From: JAWKHR01 sp041394725
GTDB lineage: Bacteria > Acidobacteriota > Vicinamibacteria > Vicinamibacterales > SCN-69-37
Reading direction: 5' to 3'
NCBI GenBank assembly: GCA_041394725.1
Contig: JAWKHR010000017.1
Coordinates: 68,390-132,389, forward strand
Length of the DNA stretch: 64,000 bases
Shown: positions 7,358-18,783 of the stretch, piece by piece
Layout: each line of letters begins with the position of its first letter
Numbering within the stretch: position 1 is the stretch's first letter
Program-made: the position numbers and the translations under genes
Notes under the pieces: generated by a model
Told to the model about the DNA's origin: nothing
Seen by the model: the letters and a program-made list of their open reading frames with translations, nothing else
The model's database searches: none

Positions 7358-8557
7358 CTACTTTGGCCAGATCCCCACCAGCCGCACGACCGTCCAGAAG
7401 CCGGCCGCGCCCAGAATGACCGACGGCACCCACACGCGTCGAGGCCAGTCGAGCGTCGCGGGCGTGCTCGCGACCTGGGCGTCTTCGTCCGCGTCCGACG
7501 GCCACCGCACGGCGCTCACCCATCGGCCCGCCGGCGCCGGCGTCGCGAGGCGGCCATGAATCCGTCCCGTCTGCTCGCGGTGCTCGCCCGTGTCACCAGG
7601 GAGCGGCGAAGCCACCGCGGCTCCGGCGATCGGCTCTGGCGAGACGACACCGAACCAGAGTCCCGCCAGGGCGCCGAACACGTATCCCACGTGTGCCGGA
7701 CCGGAGCCGACGGCGAAGAGGAGGGCGAAGCCCACGGCGAGCAGGGCCTCTCCGGCCGACTTCGGCGTGACCGTGCCGGTCCATCGCGGCCACACGGCCA
7801 CGAGGCCGAACCCCAGCACGGCGAAGACGCCGCCGAACGGACCGATGAGGACGCGGTCGCTCACGATGGCCTGTCCGGCCGCGGCCGCGACCTGCCCGAC
7901 CAGGAACACGAGGGGAACGTCGCGCTGCCGGCCACGGCGCTCGATCGTCGAACCGACCAGCAGCCAGCACGCGACCGTGAGGACGATGGGGTCCAGGGGC
8001 CGGAAGTAGGCCATCGGCGCCGGACGGGGAAACAGCAGCCCCGTGGTGAGCAGCCGCCACGGCTCGGCCCATCCGCCCGCCGCGCGATCGAAGCCGACCG
8101 CGCCGACCGATGCCGCGAGGCTGCCGGTCCCGTACTGAGCGAGGGCGACGACGAGCAGGCCGGCGGCGATGCCGAAGGTCACCCAGGGCGTGACCAGCGA
8201 CTCGCGGGAGCGCGTGCGCGCCTCGGCGTCGGCGGCCGCGCGCTCGCGCGCGTCGGTGGCGAGCATCTCCTGCGGGGTCGCATGGCGCAGCCGGTGCCAC
8301 CGCCGCAGCGCCGCCACCGAGGCGAGAAGGGGCATCGCCCCGATCCACAGGTTCGGCGGCACCCGTTCGCCCTCGCGCAACAGGGCCACGCCGAGTCCGA
8401 GGATCGCCAGGCCGATCAGGCCGGCCGGCACCGCGAACCACAGCTCCCACCGGACGACCGTGCGCGAGTCCTCGTACAGATCGCGGGCCACGTCGGGCGG
8501 AACGTCGCCCGGCGCCGGCGGATCCGTCCTGGACTGGAGCGCCACCGGGCTCATCAT
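7358..8557 (-). CDS. rhomboid-like membrane protein lacking the catalytic serine
   Basis: Multi-pass membrane protein of 399 aa. Two N-terminal helices lie at about residues 40-85, a charged linker at about 90-125, and a rhomboid-like core at about 130-330. The core has the family signature WRLLTTGLLF. At the place of the rhomboid GxSG box it reads GPFGGVFAVLG, without a serine, while the helix corresponding to the catalytic His reads AHVGYVFGALAG. It is therefore probably an inactive rhomboid homologue that binds membrane proteins rather than cutting them. A polar region and one last helix follow. An active-looking rhomboid is present at 63286-63993. The gene is 6 bp from the aldo/keto reductase, so the two are likely co-transcribed. 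Confidence 0.7.
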   Translation of the reverse strand: MMSPVALQSRTDPPAPGDVPPDVARDLYEDSRTVVRWELWFAVPAGLIGLAILGLGVALLREGERVPPNLWIGAMPLLASVAALRRWHRLRHATPQEMLATDARERAAADAEARTRSRESLVTPWVTFGIAAGLLVVALAQYGTGSLAASVGAVGFDRAAGGWAEPWRLLTTGLLFPRPAPMAYFRPLDPIVLTVACWLLVGSTIERRGRQRDVPLVFLVGQVAAAAGQAIVSDRVLIGPFGGVFAVLGFGLVAVWPRWTGTVTPKSAGEALLAVGFALLFAVGSGPAHVGYVFGALAGLWFGVVSPEPIAGAAVASPLPGDTGEHREQTGRIHGRLATPAPAGRWVSAVRWPSDADEDAQVASTPATLDWPRRVWVPSVILGAAGFWTVVRLVGIWPK

Positions 8558-8563
8558 AAGCCC

Positions 8564-9550
8564 CTACCAGCGCTCGTGCACCAGCCCTCGGATGTGCGTG
8601 TCGTAGATCCGCGCGACGGCGGCCATCGTCTCGGGCGCGAGCGGCGGGCAGGCGGCGGCGCCGGCGTTCTCGCGCGCCTGCGCGGCGGTCCGCGCGCCCG
8701 GGATCGTGCAGGTCACGGCCGGGTGCATGAGGATCCAGCGCAGCGCGAACTGCGCCAGCGAACATCCGGCGGGCACCAGCGCGCGCAGCGCGTCGACCGC
8801 CGGCAGGGCCGCGTCGAGCGGCACGCCGGAGAACGTCTCGCCCACGTCGAACCGCTCGCCGTGCCGGTTGAAGCGGCGGTGGTCGTCCTCGGCGAACGTC
8901 GTGTCGCGCCGGATCTTCCCCGTCAGCAGGCCGCTCGCGAGTGGCACGCGCGCGATGACGCCGACCTCGCGCGCCGCGGCCGCGGCCAGGAACGCGTCGG
9001 CCGGCTTCAGGCGGAACAGGTTGAAGATGATCTGGACGCTCTGGACGTGCGGGTACTCGATCGCCCGCAGCGCCTCGGCCACGGTCTCGACGCTGACCCC
9101 GTAGTAGTGCAGCTTGCCGGCGGTCACGAGATCGTCGAGCACCTCGAACACCTCGGGGTGATCGTAGAGGCCGGGCGGCGGGCAGTGGAGCTGCAGCAGG
9201 TCGATCGCGTCGGTCTCGAGGTTCCGCAGGCTGTCGTCGACCCAGGCGGTGAGGTTCGCGCGCGTGTAGCCCTCGACCGTCTGCTCGGGGAGGCGGCGGC
9301 CCGCCTTGGTGGCGACGTGGATCGTCTCGCCCGGCCGTTCGCGGCGCAGCCGGGCCACCAGGCGCTCGCTCCGGCCGTCGCCGTAGACGTCGGCCGTATC
9401 GATGAACGTCATGCCGGCGTCCACGGCCGCATGGAGCGCGGCCATCGACGTGTCGTCGTCGGCCGGTCCCCAGAACCCGCCGATGGCCCAGGCCCCGAAT
9501 CCGATCACCGACACCTGCATGCCCGTCCGGCCCAGCGCGCGCGTCTCCAT
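8564..9550 (-). CDS. aldo/keto reductase
   Basis: NAD(P)H-dependent carbonyl reductase of 328 aa with a TIM-barrel. The first strand is ALGRTGMQVSVIGFGAWAIGG. Catalytic residues are visible: Asp in FIDTADVYG with Tyr four residues on, Lys in HVATKAGRR and His in DLLQLHCPPP. The cofactor-binding end reads TIPGARTAAQARENAGA. The sequence resembles the YajO/L-glyceraldehyde-3-phosphate reductase-like clade. GAGAGG lies upstream of the ATG. The natural substrate is not predictable. Confidence 0.9.
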   Translation of the reverse strand: METRALGRTGMQVSVIGFGAWAIGGFWGPADDDTSMAALHAAVDAGMTFIDTADVYGDGRSERLVARLRRERPGETIHVATKAGRRLPEQTVEGYTRANLTAWVDDSLRNLETDAIDLLQLHCPPPGLYDHPEVFEVLDDLVTAGKLHYYGVSVETVAEALRAIEYPHVQSVQIIFNLFRLKPADAFLAAAAAREVGVIARVPLASGLLTGKIRRDTTFAEDDHRRFNRHGERFDVGETFSGVPLDAALPAVDALRALVPAGCSLAQFALRWILMHPAVTCTIPGARTAAQARENAGAAACPPLAPETMAAVARIYDTHIRGLVHERW

Positions 9551-9687
9551 GCGTGCAGCCTCTCACGCCCGGCCGCACCGGCCAACCCCGTCCGGCGGAA
9601 AACCGCGGCGGCGGCGGCAAGATCGGCCCGGGACCGGCCGATAACTCCGGTGGGATTTGTCTGCCTGCCCCGCACCAGCCGACCGCC

Positions 9688-12585
9688 ATGGCCGCCACCG
9701 AGCCCGCCGACTCGTCGCCGCAAACGCCTGATTCCGCGAGAATTACCATCGCGGACCGGCTGCAGGCCGCCTCCGGCGTGGTGGCCGTCTTCGTGGTGCT
9801 CGCGGGCGCCGGCGTGCTGGCGGGCTGGATCTTCCGCATCCCGGCCCTGACCACGGTCTTCCCGCGGTTCGCGGCGATGAAACCCAACACGGCGCTCGCG
9901 CTGCTGCTCTCGGGCGCCGCGCTGTGGCTGTACCAGTTTCCCGGACTGGCGCGCTGGCGCACGGTCCTGCTCACGACCTGCGCGGCGGCGGCCGCCCTCA
10001 TCGGGACCGCGACCTGTTTCGAGATCCTGGCCGACGTCAACCTGCACATCGACGACCTGCTGTTCCGATCGACCGACGCGGTGGTCACCGGCTCGACGCG
10101 CATGGCGCTCTCGACCGCGGCCTCGCTGCTGCTGGTCAACGCCGCCCTGCTCCTGTCCGATCGGACCGACCGGCTGGCCGTGCCGCACCTGATGGTCGGG
10201 CTCTCGGCCGTGCTGTCGGGACTGAGCCTGGTGGGGGCGATCTTCAGCCAGTCGATGCTGACCGGGGCGGCGCTCGTGCCGGCGACGGCGGTCGCCGACT
10301 ACACGAACATGGCGACGCACACGTCGCTCGCCATCCTCCTGCTCTGCGCCGGCTTCGTGCTCGCGCACCCGTCGAGCTCGGTGATGACGATCGTCGCCGA
10401 CGAGGGCCCGGCGGGGTTCGTGGTGCGGCGGCTGCTGCCGCCGGTGTTCCTGCTGCCGGTGCTGCTCGGCTGGATCTGGTGGCAGGGCGTGGCGCGGAGC
10501 TACTACGACGTCGCCTACGCGATGACGCTGTTCGTCTCGTCGGCCATCGGCGCGCTCGGGCTGGTCGTCTGGCTGGCGGGCCACCTGGTCCGGGGCCTCG
10601 AGCACCAGCGCGTCCAGGCGGAGGCCGGTCGGCGCCAGAGCGAGGAACGGCTGCGCCGCGCGGTCAGCGACGCGCCCGTGCCGATCATCATCCACGACGA
10701 GTCGGACCAGATCCTGCACATGAGCCAGGGCTGGCAGGACCTCTCCGGCTACTCGATGCGCGACGTCACGACGGTCTCGCAGTGGATCACGCTCGCGCAG
10801 CAGGCCACGCGCGCGCAGGCGCAGGCCTACGTGCAGCGGCTGCGCGGCGCGACCGAGACGGTGCACGGCACCGAGACGCCGATCGTCACCCGGCAGGGCC
10901 ACACGCGCTACTGGGAGTTCACGACGACGCCCCTCGGCCGCCTCGGCGACGGCCAGCCGACGTACCTCACGATGGCCCTCGACATCACCGAGCGCCGCGA
11001 ATCGGAGGCGCAGTTGCGGCTCCTCAACGAGGAGCTGGAGGCCCGCATCGACGAGCGGACCGGCGAGCTGACGCGCGCCAACGAGTCGCTCCAGCGGCAG
11101 TCCGAGCAGCTCCGCGAGCAGGCCGCGCTGCTCGACCTGGCGAGCGACGGCATCATCGTCCGCGACCTGGCCGGCACGGTGGTCTACTGGAGCGCCGGCG
11201 CGGCGGCGATGTTCGGGTACCGGCGCGACGAGGCGCTCGGCCAGGACTGTCACGACCTGCTCCGGAGCGAGTTCCCGGGCGCGCGGGACGCGATCGACGC
11301 GCAGGTGCTCACCGAGGGGCACTGGGAAGGCGAGGTCGTCGTCACGCGCCAGGACGGATCGCGGATCACGGTCGAGAGCCGCTGGACGCTGACGCGCACC
11401 GCGCGCGGCGAGCCGCAGGGCTTCCTCGAGATCACGCGCGACGTCACCGCGCGCAAGATGGCGGCCGAGTCGCTGCGCGAGAGCGAGCTCCGGTTCCGCG
11501 CGGTGGCCGAGACGGCGACTGTCGGCGTGGTCATGGCCGACGAGGCCGGGCTGATCCGCTACTGGAACCCCGGCGCCGAGGCGATGTTCGGCTGGCTGGA
11601 GGACGACGCGCTGGGGCGCCCGCTGACGCTGATCATGCCCGATCGGATGCGCGCCGCGCACGAAGCCGGGCTGCGCCGCTACCTCGAGACGCGCGAGCCG
11701 CGCATCCTCGGCCGCACGCTCGAGATGGCGGGCCTCCGGTCGGACGGCACCGAGTTCCCGATCGAGATCTCGATCTCGTCGTGGCGCACGTCGAAGGGCG
11801 TCTTCTTCTCCGCGTTCCTCCGCGACATCACGCTCCGCCGGGACGCCGAGCAGGTGCTGCGGGCGCAGGCCGAGGAGCTCGCCCGGTCGAACCAGGAGCT
11901 GGAGCAGTTCGCCTACGTCGCGTCGCACGACCTGCAGGAGCCGCTGCGGATGGTCTCCAACTACACCCAGCTGCTCGCCAGCCGCTACCGCGAGCGGCTC
12001 GACGGCGACGCGCTGGAGTTCATCGACTTCGCGGTGGACGGCGCGAAGCGCATGCAGATGCTCATCCACGACCTGCTGCAGTACGCCCGCGTCGGCACCC
12101 GCGGCAAGGAGTTCCGCGAGACGTCCACCGAGCAGATCGTGCGCGACACGGTCCAGAACCTGGCCGGGGTCGTCGAGGAGACGGGCGCGCGGATCCGGGT
12201 CGGACCGCTGCCGACCGTGCGCGGCGACCAGTCGCAGCTCGCGCAGGTGTTCCAGAACCTCATCGGCAACGCGCTGAAGTTCCGCCGGTCCGACGCGCCG
12301 CCGGTCGTGGACGTCTCGGCCGAGGAGGAGGACGGCGCGTGGGTCTTCCGCGTCGCCGACAACGGCATCGGGATCGACCAGAAGTACTTCGACCGGATCT
12401 TCCAGATGTTCCAGCGGCTGCACGGCCGCGAGCAGTACGAGGGCACCGGCATCGGCCTGGCGCTCTGCAAGAAGATCGTCGAGCGGCACGGCGGCCGCAT
12501 CACGGTGTCGTCGGAGCCCGGCCGGGGCACGACGTTCGCCTTCACGATTCCGGCCGCCCCCACGCCCGCCGCGCGGGTATCCTGA
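9688..12585 (+). CDS. membrane multi-PAS sensor histidine kinase
   Basis: Autophosphorylating sensor kinase of 965 aa. About eight membrane helices fill residues 20-310, as a MASE-like input domain of unrecognised type. Three PAS domains follow at about 316-435, 485-600 and 605-730, with a coiled coil at about 440-485 between the first two. The HisKA helix has ASHDLQEPLRM with phospho-acceptor His747. The HATPase domain shows the N box QNLIGNALKF, the G1 box DNGIGID and the G2 box GTGIGLALC. The HisKA type is the phytochrome-like group that pairs with Rcp1-type receivers, and one follows 19 bp downstream. I chose the ATG at 9688, since an in-frame start 45 codons earlier adds only low-complexity sequence. 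No bilin- or haem-binding GAF domain is present. Confidence 0.92.
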   Translation: MAATEPADSSPQTPDSARITIADRLQAASGVVAVFVVLAGAGVLAGWIFRIPALTTVFPRFAAMKPNTALALLLSGAALWLYQFPGLARWRTVLLTTCAAAAALIGTATCFEILADVNLHIDDLLFRSTDAVVTGSTRMALSTAASLLLVNAALLLSDRTDRLAVPHLMVGLSAVLSGLSLVGAIFSQSMLTGAALVPATAVADYTNMATHTSLAILLLCAGFVLAHPSSSVMTIVADEGPAGFVVRRLLPPVFLLPVLLGWIWWQGVARSYYDVAYAMTLFVSSAIGALGLVVWLAGHLVRGLEHQRVQAEAGRRQSEERLRRAVSDAPVPIIIHDESDQILHMSQGWQDLSGYSMRDVTTVSQWITLAQQATRAQAQAYVQRLRGATETVHGTETPIVTRQGHTRYWEFTTTPLGRLGDGQPTYLTMALDITERRESEAQLRLLNEELEARIDERTGELTRANESLQRQSEQLREQAALLDLASDGIIVRDLAGTVVYWSAGAAAMFGYRRDEALGQDCHDLLRSEFPGARDAIDAQVLTEGHWEGEVVVTRQDGSRITVESRWTLTRTARGEPQGFLEITRDVTARKMAAESLRESELRFRAVAETATVGVVMADEAGLIRYWNPGAEAMFGWLEDDALGRPLTLIMPDRMRAAHEAGLRRYLETREPRILGRTLEMAGLRSDGTEFPIEISISSWRTSKGVFFSAFLRDITLRRDAEQVLRAQAEELARSNQELEQFAYVASHDLQEPLRMVSNYTQLLASRYRERLDGDALEFIDFAVDGAKRMQMLIHDLLQYARVGTRGKEFRETSTEQIVRDTVQNLAGVVEETGARIRVGPLPTVRGDQSQLAQVFQNLIGNALKFRRSDAPPVVDVSAEEEDGAWVFRVADNGIGIDQKYFDRIFQMFQRLHGREQYEGTGIGLALCKKIVERHGGRITVSSEPGRGTTFAFTIPAAPTPAARVS

Positions 12586-12604
12586 GCGAAGGGGAACCGA
12601 CCGC

Positions 12605-13036
12605 ATGAAGCCGATCGACATCCTGCTGGTGGAGGACAACCCGGGCGACGCCCGGCTCACCCGCGAGGCGCTCGCGATGAGCAAGGTCCGGAACCAGATC
12701 CACCACGTCCGCGACGGGGAGGAGTGCATCGCCTTCCTCCGGCGCGAGCCGCCGTTCCAGGCCGCGCCGCAGCCGGACCTCATCCTGCTCGACCTGAACC
12801 TGCCGCGCCTCGACGGCCGCGAGGTCCTCGAGAACATCAAGAACGACCCCCGGCTGGTGCACATTCCCGTCGTCATCCTGACCTCCTCGCAGGCCGAGGA
12901 GGACATCCTGCGCAGTTACCGGCTCCACGCCAACTGCTTCATCACGAAACCGGTGGACCTCGAGCAGCTCACCAAGGTCGTGCAGGGCATCGAGCAGTTC
13001 TGGTTCACCCTGGTGCGGCTGCCGTCCGAGGCCTGA
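12605..13036 (+). CDS. Rcp1-like single-domain response regulator
   Basis: Stand-alone receiver of 143 aa, the likely phosphoryl acceptor of the kinase just upstream. The acidic pair is in LLVEDNPGDARL, the phospho-acceptor Asp in LILLDLNLPRLDG, the Thr/Ser switch in VVILTSSQAEED and the Lys in FITKPVD. The extra loop after beta-3 and the FWF near the C-terminus are typical of Rcp1 receivers of phytochrome-type kinases. There is no output domain. It is followed after 2 bp by a receiver-GGDEF gene that starts with nearly the same VEDNPGDARL motif, so the three genes form one cassette. Confidence 0.92.
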   Translation: MKPIDILLVEDNPGDARLTREALAMSKVRNQIHHVRDGEECIAFLRREPPFQAAPQPDLILLDLNLPRLDGREVLENIKNDPRLVHIPVVILTSSQAEEDILRSYRLHANCFITKPVDLEQLTKVVQGIEQFWFTLVRLPSEA

Positions 13037-13038
13037 TC

Positions 13039-13947
13039 GTGCGCGCCGACGTCATTCACGTGCTCCTCGTCGAGGACAACCCGGGCGACGCCCGCCTCGT
13101 CGTGGAGATGCTCCGCGAGCCGGACTCCAACGACTTCGTGCTGACCCACGTCACCACGGTCGCCGAGGCCGTGGCCCAGCTCTCGAAGGCCGCCGCGGAC
13201 GTGGACGTCGTGCTGCTCGACATGAACCTGCCCGACGAATCGGGCCTGGCCACGGTCGAGCGCGTCGCCGCGCACGCCGGGCGGTCCAGCATCGTCGTGA
13301 TGACGGGCGCGAGCGACGAGGAGCGCGGCCTCGCCGCCGTCCAGCAGGGCGCCCAGGACTATCTCGTCAAGGGCCAGGTGGACGGCCGATCGCTCCGCCG
13401 CGCGCTCCGCTTCGCCATCGAGCGCCACAGCGTCCGCATCGAACTCGAGAACCTCACGCTCAAGGACGACCTGACCGGCCTCAACAACCGGCGCGGTTTC
13501 CTCATCCTCGGCGAGCAGATGGTCAAGGTCGCGCGTCGCCAGCGATCCGGCTTCCTGCTCCTGTTCCTCGACCTCGACGGCCTGAAGACGATCAACGACA
13601 CCTTCGGGCACTCCGAGGGCAACCGCGCGCTCGTCGAGGCCGCCGACGTGCTCCGCTCGTGCTTCCGCCAGAGCGACCTGGTCGCGCGCCTCGGCGGCGA
13701 CGAGTTCGCCGCCATCACGCTCGACCCGTCCGAGACGAGCGACGCCGCCGTCCGGCACCGCCTGAACGAGGCGCTCCGCGCGGTCAACGACAAGCCCGAC
13801 CGCGCCTACCGGCTCGGCTTCAGCGTCGGCATCCAGTCCTGCGTCCCCGACGGCACCCCGCTCGAGGCCCTGCTCCACCAGGCCGACGCGCTGATGTACG
13901 AGCAGAAGAAGCACCGGCGCGAACGCGGTATCGAGAACGTCCCCTGA
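13039..13947 (+). CDS. receiver-GGDEF response regulator (diguanylate cyclase)
   Basis: Phosphorylation-controlled enzyme predicted to make cyclic di-GMP. The 302-aa protein has a receiver at residues 1-120 (LLVEDNPGDARL, VVLLDMNLPDES, VVMTGASDEE, YLVKGQVDG) and a GGDEF domain at about 140-295 with intact RLGGDEFAA and LDLDGLKTINDTFGH. No RxxD inhibitory site is evident just before GGDEF (FRQSDLVARLGGDEF), so product inhibition may be absent. Start is a GTG 2 bp after the preceding stop; the longer frame would overlap the receiver gene almost wholly. Confidence 0.9.
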   Translation: MRADVIHVLLVEDNPGDARLVVEMLREPDSNDFVLTHVTTVAEAVAQLSKAAADVDVVLLDMNLPDESGLATVERVAAHAGRSSIVVMTGASDEERGLAAVQQGAQDYLVKGQVDGRSLRRALRFAIERHSVRIELENLTLKDDLTGLNNRRGFLILGEQMVKVARRQRSGFLLLFLDLDGLKTINDTFGHSEGNRALVEAADVLRSCFRQSDLVARLGGDEFAAITLDPSETSDAAVRHRLNEALRAVNDKPDRAYRLGFSVGIQSCVPDGTPLEALLHQADALMYEQKKHRRERGIENVP

Positions 13948-14004
13948 CACGCGCGGAGAGGCGTCGCTGACGCCCGCGGAGAGGCCACGCGACCCCGCGC
14001 CCGC

Positions 14005-14033
14005 TTGACACCCTCGCCCCGCGTTCCTATAGT
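14005..14033 (+). promoter_or_regulatory. near-consensus sigma70 promoter of the PadR gene, with a small palindrome
   Basis: TTGACA (14005-14010), a 17-bp spacer and TATAGT (14028-14033) are very close to the housekeeping consensus. An inverted repeat CTAT-N9-ATAG (14027-14043) spans the -10 and the likely start site. This could be a PadR autorepression operator, which is inference. The start codon is 18 bp after the -10. Confidence 0.75.
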
Positions 14034-14051
14034 CTTTCGATAGGACCCGCG

Positions 14052-14378
14052 ATGGCACGCATGGACCTCCTCCAGGGCACGCTCGACGTGCTGATCCTCA
14101 AGGCCGTGGCCCTCGAGCGGCACCACGGCCTGGGCATCGCCCGCCGCGTCGAGCAGATCACGGGCGGCACGTTCGACGTCAAGCCCGGCTCCCTCTTCCC
14201 CGCCCTGCACCGGCTCGAGGAGAAGGGCTGGCTGTCGTCGGAGTGGGGCGAGTCGGAGAACCGCCGGCGCGCGAAGTACTACGCCCTCACGGCTGCCGGC
14301 CGCCGCCAGCTGAAGGAAGAGACGCAGAGCTGGGAACGCCTCGTCCTCGCCATGGGCAAGGCGCTCAGCGCCAGCTGA
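14052..14378 (+). CDS. PadR-family transcriptional regulator
   Basis: Small winged-helix repressor of 108 aa. The N-terminus LLQGTLDVLILKAVAL and the recognition region PGSLFPALHRLEEKGWL are the family hallmarks, followed by the wing ENRRRAKYYALTAAGRRQL. It belongs to the short PadR-s2 group common in Acidobacteriota, which often sits beside ADOP-type permease genes. Here no such permease is adjacent: the next gene is convergent, 10 bp away. The ADOP permease at 29970-32582 is 15 kb distant. The target is therefore probably its own promoter or a distant gene. Confidence 0.92.
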   Translation: MARMDLLQGTLDVLILKAVALERHHGLGIARRVEQITGGTFDVKPGSLFPALHRLEEKGWLSSEWGESENRRRAKYYALTAAGRRQLKEETQSWERLVLAMGKALSAS

Positions 14379-14388
14379 GCCCCCGCGC

Positions 14389-15165
14389 CTAGCCGACGCG
14401 GACGGCCAGCATCGACACCGATCCGCCGTCGATCCCGTCCACCGGGAACGTCACTGCATCGTCGCGCTGGCGCGTCGCGATCACGTAGAGCAACGGCAGG
14501 TAGTGGTCCGGAGTGGGAATGGCGAGGCGCGCGTCCGGCCCGAGCGCGTCGTAGTCCACGAGCGGCGCCTGGTCGCCGGCCATCAGCAGGTCGCGCGCGT
14601 CCTGCTCGAACCGCAGCGCCCACGTGTAGGGCTCCGCGCCCTCCCGCCCCCACGCGTACGCGTGCAGGTTGTGCACCAGGTTGCCGGATCCGACGATGAG
14701 CACGCCCTCGTCGCGGAGCGGCGCGAGGCGGCGGCCGATCTCGTAGTGGTACGACGCCGGCTCGCGCTGGTCGATGCTGAGCTGGACGATGGGCACGTCG
14801 GCCGCCGGGAACACGTGCATGAGGACCGACCACGCGCCGTGGTCGAGCCCCCAGCGGTCGTCGAGCGCCACCGGCACCGGCGCGAGCATCTCCCGCACCC
14901 GGGCAGCCAGGACGGGATCCCCGGGCGCCGGGTAGCGCACCTCGTACAACTCGCGCGGGAACCCGCCGAAGTCGTGGATCGTGCGTGGGGCCGTGGACAC
15001 GGTGACCCCGGTCTCGGGCACGAACCAGTGGGCCGAGATGCACAGCACGGCCCGCGGCCGGGGCAGCGACGCGCCGAGCGCCGACCAGGCGTGCGTGTAC
15101 TCGTTGTGGCGCACGGCGTTCATCGGATTGCCGTGCCCGAAGAAGATCGCGGGGAGGCGCGACAC
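14389..15165 (-). CDS. extradiol ring-cleavage dioxygenase, 4,5-DOPA dioxygenase (YgiD/LigB) family
   Basis: Non-haem iron enzyme of 258 aa predicted to open catechol rings by extradiol cleavage. Metal-binding histidines are seen in FFGHGNPMNAV, SAHWFVPE, the LDHGAWSVLMH region and the PTPDHYLPL segment. The YgiD pattern continues in IVGSGNLVHNLH. The GTG start sits 9 bp before the stop of the preceding minus-strand gene. Just upstream is TAAGCT, 6 bp from the GTG, but its TAA is also the stop of the neighbouring gene, so this may be chance. The physiological substrate is unknown. Confidence 0.88.
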   Translation of the reverse strand: MSRLPAIFFGHGNPMNAVRHNEYTHAWSALGASLPRPRAVLCISAHWFVPETGVTVSTAPRTIHDFGGFPRELYEVRYPAPGDPVLAARVREMLAPVPVALDDRWGLDHGAWSVLMHVFPAADVPIVQLSIDQREPASYHYEIGRRLAPLRDEGVLIVGSGNLVHNLHAYAWGREGAEPYTWALRFEQDARDLLMAGDQAPLVDYDALGPDARLAIPTPDHYLPLLYVIATRQRDDAVTFPVDGIDGGSVSMLAVRVG

Positions 15166-15174
15166 GCGCCGAGC

Positions 15175-15684
15175 TTACAGGTCCGGACGCCGTTCGCCAA
15201 GCGCGACGCCGGTCGGGCGCCATCCGGACACGCGCCCGTACACCCACGAAGGAATGCAGAATCCCGTCGCGACCTGAACCGACGCGATGGCGACGAACAC
15301 GAGACCGAGCGCCCGGCCCGCGGTCACGGCGCCGGCCGCCAGGCAGGCGCCGGTCGCGGTCAGCCACACCGTGGCGACCACGCACGCGCTCCGGCGCGGG
15401 GCGCCGTACTCCGGAATCGGCGCGGATCCCCGCCACGGGCGGATCACCCGCATGTAGAGGACGTCGAAGGGATGGCGCGGCAGCACGGCGCCGAGCGCCG
15501 CGAACGGCGCCAGCGCCCAGATCACCAAAGCCGACGCCTGCCAGAGTCCCACGACGGTCCAGGCCGCGCAGACGAACGGCGCCAGCCGCAGCCAGTAGAC
15601 GATGTCGCTGATGGCTTCGTCGGAGAGACCGACGAACCCCTGCATCTCCACCCGCGCCCGCATCTCGCACGTCACCCTCGGCAT
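15175..15684 (-). CDS. DUF4395-like integral membrane protein
   Basis: Membrane protein of 169 aa with about four helices (APFVCAAWTVVGLW, ALAPFAALGAVLP, ACVVATVWLTATGACLAAG, LGLVFVAIASVQVATGFC). The helix-loop layout and the final FCIPSWVYG resemble DUF4395, but the match is modest. I chose the ATG at 15684 because a GGAGGGG Shine-Dalgarno lies 5 bp before it, rather than a GTG five codons upstream that would itself be part of that region. It is 9 bp from the dioxygenase start and likely forms an operon with it. Confidence 0.55.
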   Translation of the reverse strand: MPRVTCEMRARVEMQGFVGLSDEAISDIVYWLRLAPFVCAAWTVVGLWQASALVIWALAPFAALGAVLPRHPFDVLYMRVIRPWRGSAPIPEYGAPRRSACVVATVWLTATGACLAAGAVTAGRALGLVFVAIASVQVATGFCIPSWVYGRVSGWRPTGVALGERRPDL

Positions 15685-15709
15685 GGTCCCCCTCCCCACC
15701 CGGGTTAAC

Positions 15710-15825
15710 GGCGGACGGGACGAAAACCCGCCAAGGCGTCAGGCGGACGGGACGAAAACCCGCCAAGGCGTCAGGCGGACGGGACGAAAACCCGCCAAGG
15801 CGTCAGGCGGACACCCGCCAGGGCG

Positions 15826-15829
<4 letters not shown>
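15710..15829. repeat. 32-bp tandem repeat, 3 full copies plus a shortened fourth
   Basis: Three identical units (15710-15741, 15742-15773, 15774-15805) start GGCGGACGGGACGAAAAC and end AAGGCGTCA. A fourth (15806-15829) has an 8-bp internal deletion and contains the kinase stop codon. Each full unit can fold through GGCGG and CCGCC. The left edge is GGGTTAACG, and the same sequence followed by a close variant of the unit occurs at 23102-23132. Confidence 0.9.
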
Positions 15830-18779
<2,950 letters not shown>

Positions 18780-18783
<4 letters not shown>

